Assembly (NCBI RefSeq): GCF_014638095.1
Contig: NZ_BMFH01000001.1
Coordinates: forward strand, 620,001-684,000
Direction of reading: 5' to 3'
Origin: Muriicola marianensis
GTDB taxonomy: Bacteria; Bacteroidota; Bacteroidia; Flavobacteriales; Flavobacteriaceae
DNA: 64,000 nt
Both the position numbers and the translations under genes were made by a program. This document shows, one piece after another, positions 17,049 through 25,830 of this stretch. The notes below the pieces were generated by a model. That model had not been told where the DNA came from, did no database searches, and worked only from the letters and a program-made list of their open reading frames with translations. How positions within the stretch are numbered: position 1 is the first letter of the stretch; every line of letters begins with the position of its first letter.

Positions 17049-18267
17049 ACTCATCCTGAAAAAAGTAAGCCCTGAACAACTCTTTATGGGAAGCGTCCTC
17101 CTTGTCAACGGAGGCAATTACCTGTACAACCTGTTGTTGGGAAGGATCCTCGGCCCTGAAGCCTATGCGGATGCGGCCCTGCTGGTGACCCTGCTTCTGG
17201 TTTTCTCCTTCCTGGGGATGACGTTTCAACTGGCTACCACTAAGTTTGCCGTACTTTTCTCAGGAAATGACTGGGAATCATTCCTCAACAGAACCTATAA
17301 ACAGGCCATTGCGGTAGGGATTTTTGTCGCGGCGGTCTTTGTTTATTTTGCCAAGGACCTGCAGGAACTCTTCCATACATCTTCTCCCTATATGTTTGTG
17401 GCCCTGGGATTTGGCATCCCTCTTTATTTTGTGATGAGTGTGAACCGGGGGACCTACCAAGGAAGACAAGATTTCAACCTGCTCTCGATTACCTACCAGA
17501 CCGAGATGTGGAGCAGGCTGCTCATTACCCTGGCCTTCGTGATCTTCAGTCCATGGGATCCAGGAATTTCTGTAGCCCTGGGTATCGCATTTTCATTTCT
17601 ATTTGGTTTGATCCCCTCAAATTTCAAAGGGATCTCTATTGGCAGGCCCTCTCTTTTGGCAAAACCGCTCGCCCTAAATGTTAACCGTTTTATGGTACTG
17701 ACTCTCGGTTACGAGATCACCCAGATCATCATCAATAACAGCGATGTACTGATGGTCAAACACTATTTCGAAGCTGGTGAGGCCGGTCTATATGCCTCCC
17801 TGGCCCTGATAGGAAGGGTCGTCTATTTTGTGGCCTGGATGTTTGTAATGCTCCTTTTGCCTGCCGTAGTCCAGAAAGAGAAAAACAATGAAGCCACAAC
17901 TCCTATCCTGTTCAGGTATGTGGGCTATGTGGGATTACTTTCTGTTTCGATCATCACCACCTGCTATTTCTTTCCCGAACTGATCATTCAGCTGATGTTC
18001 GGAGAGGCCTATGTGTCTATGGCAGACCTCCTATGGCAATACGCCCTGGCCACTGCCCTTTTTGCTATCGGTAATATCTTTACCTACTATTTTTTGTCCC
18101 TGGACCGGTATGTTCCCGTGATCATTTCCGGATTGCTGGGACTTTCCCAAATCGCAGGCATCAGCCTGCTCCACCGTTCCCTTGAACAAGTCGTTCACGT
18201 TCAGATCGGGATCATGCTATTGCTGTTGGGTTCGCAATTGCTGTTCTTCATTCTGAAGAAGGGATAA
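17035..18267 (+). CDS. Polysaccharide flippase (Wzx/MOP superfamily)
   Basis: A multi-pass inner-membrane protein of 410 residues with about 12 predicted helices, the expected size for Wzx-type lipid-linked oligosaccharide flippases. The N-terminus has the family pattern LLVNGGNYLYNLLLGRILGPEAYADAALL; later MVLTLGYEITQIIINNSDVLMVKHYF matches the second half of the fold. It would move polysaccharide repeat units across the inner membrane. It overlaps the STAS gene and is followed by a strong terminator, so the two form a short operon driven by the repeat-bearing promoter. Confidence 0.9.
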   Translation: MTAFRLILKKVSPEQLFMGSVLLVNGGNYLYNLLLGRILGPEAYADAALLVTLLLVFSFLGMTFQLATTKFAVLFSGNDWESFLNRTYKQAIAVGIFVAAVFVYFAKDLQELFHTSSPYMFVALGFGIPLYFVMSVNRGTYQGRQDFNLLSITYQTEMWSRLLITLAFVIFSPWDPGISVALGIAFSFLFGLIPSNFKGISIGRPSLLAKPLALNVNRFMVLTLGYEITQIIINNSDVLMVKHYFEAGEAGLYASLALIGRVVYFVAWMFVMLLLPAVVQKEKNNEATTPILFRYVGYVGLLSVSIITTCYFFPELIIQLMFGEAYVSMADLLWQYALATALFAIGNIFTYYFLSLDRYVPVIISGLLGLSQIAGISLLHRSLEQVVHVQIGIMLLLLGSQLLFFILKKG

Positions 18268-18293
18268 TAGGGGAAAATTCCCCTTTATGAGAA

Positions 18294-18338
18294 AGGATCA
18301 GTCATAAGGATTGCGGACTGGTCCTTTTTCTTTTTTTA
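18294..18338 (+). terminator. Terminator after the flippase gene
   Basis: AGGATCAGTC and GACTGGTCCT form a 10-bp stem (one G-T wobble) followed by a long T run. A smaller GGGGAAAATTCCCC palindrome precedes it at 18270-18283. Confidence 0.85.
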
Positions 18339-18396
18339 GTAACTGAGTGAAAGTAATATCCAGGAGTTATAAAAACCGTTTACCGACATTGATTTT

Positions 18397-18466
18397 CCAT
18401 TCGTCTACAGCAGCCCTGCATTCAACAGATATCGCCCATTTCAATGTTACTTATAAAGGATATTTG
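18397..18466 (+). promoter_or_regulatory. LytTR-type promoter 3 (GT4 gene)
   Basis: A perfect CCATTCGTCTACA repeat starts at 18397 and a degenerate GCATTCAAC at 18418, with 21-nt period. A weaker CCGTT.. occurs one more period upstream at 18376. A GATATTTG box starts at 18459, 41 nt after the second repeat start. ACTTAACC at 18488-18495 is followed by T and the ATG. Confidence 0.75.
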
Positions 18467-18496
18467 TCCTGTAAAAACAAGTAAAATACTTAACCT

Positions 18497-19732
18497 ATGA
18501 AACTAGCAATTGTAACCGCCTATCCCCCGAGTAAGGTCACCCTTACCGAGTACGGCTATCACCTGGTAAAGCATTTTCGCCTGCAGGAAGAAGTCGACGA
18601 GATCGTACTGATCACAGATCGTACGGCAGAGGAAAAGGACTTATCCTTTGAAGAGGAAGGGTGTAAGATCACTGTCCGGGAAGCTTGGGATTTCAACAAC
18701 TACTTCAGTCTTTTCGGAATTCTGAAGACGGTGAGGCAGACCAAACCCGATGCCGTCCTGTTCAACCTCCAGTTCCTGAAATTCGGGGATAAAAAAGTAC
18801 CTGCGGCACTAGGTTTACTGGCTCCCTTCTTTTGCAAGATCCAGGGGATCCCGACCATTTCCCTCATCCATAACATCCTGGAGCAAGTCGACCTGGAAAA
18901 TGCAGGGATCACCCAGAACAAAATCCTTCAAAAGGTCTATAACTTTATCGGTGGAATGTTGACCCGGTTTGTATTGGCCTCTGATGTTGTCGCTGTGACC
19001 ATCAGTAAATACGTGACGATTCTGGAGAAGAAATACAAGGCCAGAAATATTGCCCTGATCCCACATGGGTCATTCGAAACTCCACCAGAGCCGGATTACA
19101 GCCTTCCCGCAGGGCCTAAACAAGTGATGGCTTTTGGCAAGTTCGGAACCTACAAACGCGTAGAAGTCCTGATAGAAGCTGTGGAAATGATCAGGAAACG
19201 AAGTACGGAAGACATTGAGATCGTGATCGCCGGTACAGATAGTCCCAATACACCCGCATATTTGCAGGAAATGGCTGAGCGATATGCACATGTACCTCAA
19301 CTGAGATTTACCGGTTATGTTGCCGAGGAAGATGTCCCCACCATCTTTGGGGAGAGTGCCGTTGCCGTATTCCCCTATACCTCCACTACCGGTAGCTCGG
19401 GAGTACTTCACCAGGCCGGGAGCTATGGCAAGGCTGTTGCCCTGCCCGACCTGGGCGACCTGGGGATCCTCGTACGGGAGGAAGGGTATGCCGGAGAGTT
19501 CTTCGAACCGAATAACACAGCCTCCCTTGCCAATGCCATTCAAAAGATCCTGGAAGATGATGCTTACAGGGTAGCCCTTGGAAAGACAAATTACAAGGCT
19601 GCCTGTTCCCTGCCCATGTCTGAGATCACAAAGATGTACACGGATTATTTTAAAGCGATCCGATTTAAGAACCTGCCTGAAAAATTATCTCTGGACTCCA
19701 CTATAAAACAAGAGGAGCTGAAACCGTACTAA
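18497..19732 (+). CDS. GT4-family glycosyltransferase
   Basis: A 411-residue cytoplasmic glycosyltransferase with the GT-B fold. The N-terminal half starts KLAIVTAYPPSKVTLTEYGYHLVKHF. The C-terminal half has the GT4 pattern: VMAFGKFGTYKRVEVLIEA, IVIAGTDSP, LRFTGYVAEEDVPTIF and the donor-binding VFPYTSTTGSSGVLHQAGSYGKAV. It probably adds a sugar from an NDP donor during repeat-unit assembly. It is single, with its own repeat-bearing promoter and a terminator overlapping the end of the convergent hydrolase gene. Confidence 0.88.
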   Translation: MKLAIVTAYPPSKVTLTEYGYHLVKHFRLQEEVDEIVLITDRTAEEKDLSFEEEGCKITVREAWDFNNYFSLFGILKTVRQTKPDAVLFNLQFLKFGDKKVPAALGLLAPFFCKIQGIPTISLIHNILEQVDLENAGITQNKILQKVYNFIGGMLTRFVLASDVVAVTISKYVTILEKKYKARNIALIPHGSFETPPEPDYSLPAGPKQVMAFGKFGTYKRVEVLIEAVEMIRKRSTEDIEIVIAGTDSPNTPAYLQEMAERYAHVPQLRFTGYVAEEDVPTIFGESAVAVFPYTSTTGSSGVLHQAGSYGKAVALPDLGDLGILVREEGYAGEFFEPNNTASLANAIQKILEDDAYRVALGKTNYKAACSLPMSEITKMYTDYFKAIRFKNLPEKLSLDSTIKQEELKPY

Positions 19733-19758
19733 ACGCAAAGGTTAGGTTAAGTAGAAGT

Positions 19759-19794
19759 GGGTGTCATTCTAGTAATGGCGCCCATTTCATTTTT
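19759..19794 (+). terminator. Terminator after GT4 gene
   Basis: GGGTGTCATT and AATGGCGCCC pair over 10 bp with two G-T wobbles, followed by a T-rich run. It overlaps the end of the convergent glycoside hydrolase gene. Confidence 0.6.
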
Positions 19795-21319
19795 GGGAAG
19801 AAGATACCAGCGCACCAAAGGCAGGTTTTTCCCTTCCGTTATTGTCTATGAGACCAAAATGACGTTGAGGTGCTTTCCGCCAGGGCAGGCGACCCACCAC
19901 CTCCGCCGGGACCTGATCAAAATCATAAAGCGTCCAGGAAAGGAAGGGAAGATTCTCCCCCTGAAGAGATATGACCATTTTTTGATAATAGTCTACCTGA
20001 GATTCTTCTGAACCTGTAAAGAAATTCCAGATACCACTGTAGGACGAGAAACCGATCTCGCTGATCACGACCTGTTTGTCTCCTATTTTCTCCTGCAGTT
20101 TTTCATGATATGAGACAAACATGTCCGGATCTTCGTAAAAATGGTATGAGACAAAATCCAGGCGTTCATGGAGATTATCAGCTGCCGCCGGGGAAGACCA
20201 CCCGATCGTCAAAGGATGTACTTTATCCCACTTCTTGACTTGCCTTACCATTTCTTCCAGCCAGGCCATGACCTCTGCCCTGCCCCTGGATTTGAAGTCG
20301 AGATCAGGCTCATTCTTGATGTCCCACCCCAGCAAGGCAGGGTGCTCCTTCAGGGCCCCTACAAGGGTCTCAGCATGCCTGTGTGTACGAGTCCAGTCCG
20401 CCAGGTCGTAATTCCCGTAGAAATCGAAAAGGGTCACCAGAACCTTTAATCCGGCTTCATCAGCCAGGTCCATCAACCTGACCAGCTTTTGAAGTTTTTC
20501 CGGCTTTACAGTAGCTGCCCCGAAATCCTCATAGGGAATGAATACTCGGAGGGTGTTGAGTCCCATGGCACTGACCTTTTCAAAATCCCCTGCAAGCGTT
20601 TTTGGATCGAAATCATCCCCAAAAGTATCCCAGGGCGACCGGGCAGGATAGTAATTCAGCCCTTTAATTTGCCCTATACTGGCAGGGCCAGTAATTCTCT
20701 CTGGAACAGCACCGTTGCTCGGATTTGGTATCTCCTCCATATGCCTTACCCTCCAGAAACCGTCTTCCAGTAGCATCATGACTCGGTAAGAAGAAATGAG
20801 TGGTCCTGATGCGAGTTTTTGTTCTCCTTTCCGAATCTCCTGGAACCATTCCATCCCGGTATCTGTAAATACGACTAGCTTTCCATCGAGGCTGTAAAAT
20901 TCGAGTGACAGGTGATGATTCAGGGTGGAAAGTGAAATCCGCGTATCCTGGTCCTTATTCAATTTAATGATTTCCGTGAGTTTACGGTAAAGACTGTCCG
21001 TGTAATAATCCTTCAGCCCATACGGGTCGAGCTGATCAAATGCAATACTGCGTACATACCACGAGCGGATATAGTCCCTTTCTATGTCCTGCAGGGTCTG
21101 GGATTCCATGGGCCTCCCGGGATTTTCGAGGTTTCTCCATTCAGTATCAGGAAGATAGGTATCTTCCGTTTCTGAGGCGATATGGAGGATGGAGGTCTTG
21201 TCTGCCCCGGAATTCATATACACCCAGACCGCGCCTATCCCAAAAAGGAGGGCTGCATTGACCCCCAGGAAGGAGATCAGCAACAGGGCCCGGTATATGT
21301 TCTTATTCCGTGTCTTCAT
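19787..21319 (-). CDS. Membrane-anchored glycoside hydrolase (GH5/GH39-like, clan A)
   Basis: A 510-residue protein with an N-terminal membrane helix (about residues 11-34) and a periplasmic body. Residues about 60-210 resemble an NTF2/SnoaL-like domain, and about 215-505 form a TIM-barrel hydrolase. The acid/base is Glu337 (WDIKNEPDL) and the nucleophile Glu421 (VVISEIGF), the spacing of clan-A glycosidases. PslG, a GH39 enzyme of the Psl locus, has a comparable role in exopolysaccharide trimming; a similar job here is inference. The start overlaps the end of the Ig-lipoprotein gene by 17 nt, so the genes are translationally linked. Confidence 0.85.
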   Translation of the reverse strand: MKTRNKNIYRALLLISFLGVNAALLFGIGAVWVYMNSGADKTSILHIASETEDTYLPDTEWRNLENPGRPMESQTLQDIERDYIRSWYVRSIAFDQLDPYGLKDYYTDSLYRKLTEIIKLNKDQDTRISLSTLNHHLSLEFYSLDGKLVVFTDTGMEWFQEIRKGEQKLASGPLISSYRVMMLLEDGFWRVRHMEEIPNPSNGAVPERITGPASIGQIKGLNYYPARSPWDTFGDDFDPKTLAGDFEKVSAMGLNTLRVFIPYEDFGAATVKPEKLQKLVRLMDLADEAGLKVLVTLFDFYGNYDLADWTRTHRHAETLVGALKEHPALLGWDIKNEPDLDFKSRGRAEVMAWLEEMVRQVKKWDKVHPLTIGWSSPAAADNLHERLDFVSYHFYEDPDMFVSYHEKLQEKIGDKQVVISEIGFSSYSGIWNFFTGSEESQVDYYQKMVISLQGENLPFLSWTLYDFDQVPAEVVGRLPWRKAPQRHFGLIDNNGREKPAFGALVSSSQK

Positions 21320-22529
21320 CTGTCAGTTCAATAAGCATTTCATGTGACTGTCCTCCGATCTCTACCCTGGTAAGGTATCGTCCTGCAGACAAGCTAAGAT
21401 TACCCAGGTCAAAACCTGCATACCCATCAGACAATTCAGCATCTCGATTCATTACATTGACTCCCTTCTCATTGAACAGTGTCAGGGTAACCCTGAGTCC
21501 ATCCGGTTGGAACTGGTCGAGAAAACCATCGACCGGTCCTACGACCACAGTGCGGGAATCAGCCTTCCATTCCAGGTCGAAGTCCCGGATCACCGGGAGG
21601 AATTCTACCTCTAACTCCTGGCTTCCGGCCACTCCTGCTAGATGGGCCGTCACGGTCCACGTATCCCCCCGGTCAGGATGCAACATGCGGGCCTCAGCCA
21701 CTCCGTTCAGGGTTGTGCCCTGCGTTCTGAGTACCTTGCCATCTGCATCGATAACTGAAAACGAAACCATAGTACCGTCACTGACGATATTCCCATAGGT
21801 ATCCTTCAGGGTTGAAGTCGAGAAAGTGATCACCTGGTTCCCGTCTGCGTACGGATGGAATCTTGCGTATTCAATCTCAAAGTCTTCCGGCAAGGCCGGG
21901 TGAATATCATAGGTGAGTTCTTTGGATGTACTCCCTGCAGCACTGACCGAAAGGAATGCCCTTGAGGCCTTCTCCTCTGCGTAGATGCGATCCCATGCCA
22001 GCATTCCCCCGGATTGGATCTCTTTGCTGTCATATTGCTCCGATATCTGCTTTTGAAGCTCCAGAACAGTACCATCCGGCATGGGGTTTCCAAACTTGTC
22101 TGAAGGCACGGTTACGAGCATGGTATGGTCAACTGGACCTGCGATTACATTCCGGGGCCCGAGATAGGTCTCTATACGCTCGTCTATAGCCAAAGGTTGA
22201 ATTTCTATGACACCTGAGCGGAGCACGGAATCTGCCAGCACCAGCGACCAGTGGCAGGGACCTGATTTTTTTGAATACGGTCCCGGCAGGGTGAAGCGGA
22301 GGCGTTCACCTTCATCCCGGCCTTCCAGAACACTTTGACCCAGAGAATTCCTCAGAAAGAGTATAGGTCTACCCTTTCCCATGCCTTTGAAATCCAGGGA
22401 GATCTGTTCCCCTGCGTTCGCCCGATCAGGAACCTCCATAATCTGGAGGGAATAAGTAGATACGGGCACTGCCGGATCTGAACAGGCCAGCGCGAGAATA
22501 CAGAGTACTGTGAAGGCGAGTTTTCTCAT
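21303..22529 (-). CDS. Lipoprotein with Ig-like (invasin/Big1-type) domains
   Basis: A 408-residue lipoprotein (signal ending in lipobox LALAC near residue 16). The body shows at least two Ig-like repeats of the bacterial Big_1/invasin type: pattern D-KFGNPMPDGTVLEL around residues 145-160 and DTYGNIVSDGTMVSFSV around 245-260. Such domains usually build rods or bind partners. It is the middle gene of a three-gene operon between the PTPS-related membrane protein (22530, no gap) and the glycoside hydrolase. It may scaffold the polysaccharide machinery in the periplasm, which is a guess. Confidence 0.75.
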   Translation of the reverse strand: MRKLAFTVLCILALACSDPAVPVSTYSLQIMEVPDRANAGEQISLDFKGMGKGRPILFLRNSLGQSVLEGRDEGERLRFTLPGPYSKKSGPCHWSLVLADSVLRSGVIEIQPLAIDERIETYLGPRNVIAGPVDHTMLVTVPSDKFGNPMPDGTVLELQKQISEQYDSKEIQSGGMLAWDRIYAEEKASRAFLSVSAAGSTSKELTYDIHPALPEDFEIEYARFHPYADGNQVITFSTSTLKDTYGNIVSDGTMVSFSVIDADGKVLRTQGTTLNGVAEARMLHPDRGDTWTVTAHLAGVAGSQELEVEFLPVIRDFDLEWKADSRTVVVGPVDGFLDQFQPDGLRVTLTLFNEKGVNVMNRDAELSDGYAGFDLGNLSLSAGRYLTRVEIGGQSHEMLIELTDEDTE

Positions 22530-25500
22530 CTATTTGGGATTACCTATAAAGTGATCCGTTTCTATCTTAATAAACCCATTAACGCCGTTTTTCACGGGTT
22601 GCAAGAGTGGCCTTTTGCTGTCCTCTCTTCCTGCCGATAGCCTTTTTCGGGCGATCTCATCATTGGGGAGTCCATTGACAAAGCAATTGGACATATCGGG
22701 CGATATCACTTCCAGATCTTCCAGGTTCGGCAGCGGATGTTCAAACGCCTGTACCCGTTGCACCCTGATCCCGTCTTGCACAAAGGACTGGTCTACCCAA
22801 AGAAGTTCTCTGTTGTCGTCATAATACGATATGAGCACCAGGGGAATGGTTACCTCCTGCACCCCACTGTTAAAGAGGGTCCCGCGGATTTCCTTTTCCG
22901 AAAATTCTACTCTCTGAACAGCCACGTCCTTGTAAAGTTCAGAGGTTGCGATATTGGCAGCAGACTGGAGGTTGAACCTGACGGGGTCTTCCTCAAGGAC
23001 CACGGGGTCGAACTCGTCCGGGTTAAAGGTAGCCGGCATGGTATCCTCCTTTGTTCGCCAGGAAATCTTTTCAAAATCGATCCTGAAGGAAGTAACCTCC
23101 ATAGGCATCAGTTTATGCTTCATGTGGTATTTCGCATTATAGGAAGCCAATACTTTGCTCCTTTCATTGTACAAGGTGGCAGAAAGCGTAACGTCTGCCG
23201 GAACACGATCGATGTTCTGCACTTCCCCAACGATGGCAAACCGGTCTCCAAACCTTACCAGGCGGGCTGTGAGAATTTCCAGAACCGGCTGTTCGAGCAC
23301 GTCTTCATGATGGGTTTGCTGGGTGGTGATCTTCCTCCTGCCGTGATTGTAATACCTGGTGACATTCGAGGAAAAGAGCTGATCTGAAGGTATGTCCCTT
23401 TGAGGCGGGTCCGGAAGGAGGTACCACAGTCCGTCCTGCTTCACAACCTGTTTCCTGTCTGTTCTCCTGATAGTCTCCAGGGGGGTGATCCAGACGGTCT
23501 CTACCTCCAGGGATGTTGTATTTCCGGATCTTGAGAGTTCCTTCACGCCCAGGGAATCTAACTTGGCATAGGAACTCAGGATCCCGTCCGTAACTGCTAC
23601 CTCCAGCATATACTGTTCCAGGGAGATGGCCTCGGAGGGGGCCAGGTAAGAATGTGCCCTCTCGAATTCCTTGAAATCAAGGGCATCATAATAGGCTTTG
23701 ACCACATTCTCAGGTGATCGTTGGGTATTGTTCTCCAGGTAAAATTGATATCCGGCATAGGCGAACAACAGGGATAACAGGAGTGCCCATACAGCATTCA
23801 GCCTGATGAGCCCAGGCGAAAATCCCCTGAGCGTATTGCCCGATTTCATGTAGGCGGCTTCCGTTTGGGTTGTGAACTTCAGGACCCTCACCCAGATCAA
23901 TCGGATATTCAGTAAAAACGCGATCAATACTGTCAACACCGGCAGCGTACCCCACATGAGTTTGAGGTAAACCGACACGTCTTCTTTGGGGATTATTGTG
24001 GGCAAGGGAGGCACGTTCAGGCGTTCCCAGACCATGATACCGTTTTCGAGTTGTTGCAAACGCTGCCAGCCGCAGAAATAGAGGACGGGATCATAAAACT
24101 TGTCATTGGAGAAGATGTACTTCAGGTTGTATTTCTCAGGGACCACCAGGAATTGCTGCAGTGACCCGATGCCTTCGACTCCCCGGAATTTGGAATTTTC
24201 CAGTCTTTCAATAGCCTTGGTGGTCAGTTCGGGCAATCTCCTTGCCGAGTGGTAATTTCCATCAACGGTCGCTGCACGGGTCTGGGCAGACAACCAGGCC
24301 ATCTGATCGCCGAAACCCAGGGTGAGATACCGCCACTGGTCGTGCATGTCCTGATTGAGGAAATTCACGATTGGCAGTATATTGATCTTCTGCGGTTGGG
24401 AAGGCCTGAAATATCCGAGACTCATGGAAAAAATGACCATAAAGAGGATGCCTCCTGCCAGGAGACCTCCGGTAATGCGGTGAAGGACCGATCCAAAGCG
24501 CTGTTCGAGGCTTTCTTTGAGATCCCCTTCCACGAGGCGGTACATAAATTCTCCAAAGAGCGGCAATGCCATGATCGTCGCCCAGAGCGTAAACCTGTCC
24601 AGGGTCAGGATATTGAAGGCCGTTTCCCCCAGGAGCATCCTTGGAATGGGAGTGGTGCCCCCGGTACCCAACAAGGTGAGCAAACTGAAGGACAAGCCGA
24701 AGAAAAGGTATCTTTTGCTGAAGAATCGATAAAAAAGGTATGGAAGCAGGAATAGGAGTATCCCCCAGGGAATAAGGAAGAACACGAGGCCCGAGGAGGT
24801 CACTTCCAGAAAATTGTCCCTGGATCCATGAGGGATGGGGATCTGGGTGATGGGATTCTCCCTGGAATTGATCCAGTAGGGAAGGATACAGAAAATGATC
24901 AGAAATAGGGATCCTGCTCCAAAAGCCACGATCCTCCAAAACAGTTTTTGAAAGGACCGGAAGAATACTTTAAACGTTATCTGCTTACTTTCTGAAACCG
25001 TGGTCCGGGCATCATCCATGACGGCCATCCCGATAAGGGGAAAGATAAAGAACACCATCCCGAAGATGGGTGTTACATGGTGCGAAGTCACGGTAACGGC
25101 AATCAGGGAGAAGGCCAACCCCAGTTTTATCAGTTTCCCGGTTCTCAGCCATTCGTAAATTTCGGGTAGGGAATGGAGTAAAACAGAGAGGCCAACGATA
25201 CTAGGAAGCTGTCCAAACAGGTGGAGCGTCTCAATAAAAGTAGATGAAACCACCGCCAGCAGGGCCGCATATCCGGCGATCCTCCGGTTCCCGGTCATAA
25301 TCAGCCCAAATCGGTACACCCCGGTTATAAAAAGAACTATGGCCGTCAGTGCAACGACGTACAACCCAAATTTGAGTCCGCCCAGCAGAGACAAAAGCGC
25401 CATCATCTGGTGTACCAGAGGGGGATATCCCATCACAGTAAATCCTGTGTACCACCTGTAATCCCAGGGTTCCCACCATTGGGTAGCGTAATGATCTGCA

Positions 25501-25616
25501 AAGAACAGATGGATAAGGGCATCGTAAGTAGACTCCAGGGTAAAGAACAGAGCAGAACCATGGAATGCCAGCCCCAGGAACAGTGCGAGCAACAGCAGTA
25601 AATTAGATCTTTTCAT
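22530..25616 (-). CDS. Large PTPS-related multi-pass membrane protein (GT-C-like)
   Basis: The start at 25616 is chosen because it puts a hydrophobic helix directly at the N-terminus; an ATG 11 codons upstream lacks this. About 1028 residues. The N-terminal 560 residues carry 11-13 membrane helices with the early motif STYDALIHLFFADHY..WYTGFTVMGYPPLVHQ, typical of the PTPS_related family of membrane proteins that resemble GT-C glycosyltransferases. After a further helix, about 650-770 resembles an NTF2-like domain, and the rest is beta-rich. As the first gene of the minus operon it is the candidate polymerase or lipid-linked sugar transferase of the locus. Confidence 0.75.
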   Translation of the reverse strand: MKRSNLLLLLALFLGLAFHGSALFFTLESTYDALIHLFFADHYATQWWEPWDYRWYTGFTVMGYPPLVHQMMALLSLLGGLKFGLYVVALTAIVLFITGVYRFGLIMTGNRRIAGYAALLAVVSSTFIETLHLFGQLPSIVGLSVLLHSLPEIYEWLRTGKLIKLGLAFSLIAVTVTSHHVTPIFGMVFFIFPLIGMAVMDDARTTVSESKQITFKVFFRSFQKLFWRIVAFGAGSLFLIIFCILPYWINSRENPITQIPIPHGSRDNFLEVTSSGLVFFLIPWGILLFLLPYLFYRFFSKRYLFFGLSFSLLTLLGTGGTTPIPRMLLGETAFNILTLDRFTLWATIMALPLFGEFMYRLVEGDLKESLEQRFGSVLHRITGGLLAGGILFMVIFSMSLGYFRPSQPQKINILPIVNFLNQDMHDQWRYLTLGFGDQMAWLSAQTRAATVDGNYHSARRLPELTTKAIERLENSKFRGVEGIGSLQQFLVVPEKYNLKYIFSNDKFYDPVLYFCGWQRLQQLENGIMVWERLNVPPLPTIIPKEDVSVYLKLMWGTLPVLTVLIAFLLNIRLIWVRVLKFTTQTEAAYMKSGNTLRGFSPGLIRLNAVWALLLSLLFAYAGYQFYLENNTQRSPENVVKAYYDALDFKEFERAHSYLAPSEAISLEQYMLEVAVTDGILSSYAKLDSLGVKELSRSGNTTSLEVETVWITPLETIRRTDRKQVVKQDGLWYLLPDPPQRDIPSDQLFSSNVTRYYNHGRRKITTQQTHHEDVLEQPVLEILTARLVRFGDRFAIVGEVQNIDRVPADVTLSATLYNERSKVLASYNAKYHMKHKLMPMEVTSFRIDFEKISWRTKEDTMPATFNPDEFDPVVLEEDPVRFNLQSAANIATSELYKDVAVQRVEFSEKEIRGTLFNSGVQEVTIPLVLISYYDDNRELLWVDQSFVQDGIRVQRVQAFEHPLPNLEDLEVISPDMSNCFVNGLPNDEIARKRLSAGREDSKRPLLQPVKNGVNGFIKIETDHFIGNPK

Positions 25617-25646
25617 GTCTGATCCCTGTAGGAAAATATAACAGTT

Positions 25647-25654
25647 CAAAGGTA
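25647..25654 (-). promoter_or_regulatory. -7 box of the PTPS-Ig-GH operon
   Basis: On the minus strand TACCTTTG matches TAnnTTTG, about 30 nt before the start codon at 25616. No clear TTG at -33. No CATTCGTC repeat is found 41 nt upstream on this strand, so this operon may be controlled differently from the plus-strand promoters. Confidence 0.55.
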
Positions 25655-25700
25655 GATATATTGTGGTATTGATCGATAATCGGCCACAGATACTACGGGT

Positions 25701-25770
25701 CTGTTCGTCTACAGAAATCCGTCATTCGTCTCCGGCCACCCAAAATGAAGGTCTCCCCCGTTTACTTTTG
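25701..25770 (+). promoter_or_regulatory. LytTR-type promoter 4 (receiver-GT2 gene)
   Basis: Repeats CTGTTCGTC (25701) and TCATTCGTC (25722) have 21-nt period. TACTTTTG, a perfect TAnnTTTG box, starts at 25763, exactly 41 nt after the second repeat. ACTTAACC at 25822-25829 is followed by T and the ATG at 25831. Confidence 0.8.
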
Positions 25771-25830
25771 TGTCAGAAATCGGAATAATAGCCGGTCTCT
25801 CTTAACCTTTAAACAATAAATACTTAACCT

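Noticed and set aside
21040-25600. Many long plus-strand reading frames opposite the PTPS-Ig-GH operon and similar mirror frames opposite thrA, clpC and gyrA.
   Set aside because: They are antisense shadows of well-supported genes, without domains or independent starts.
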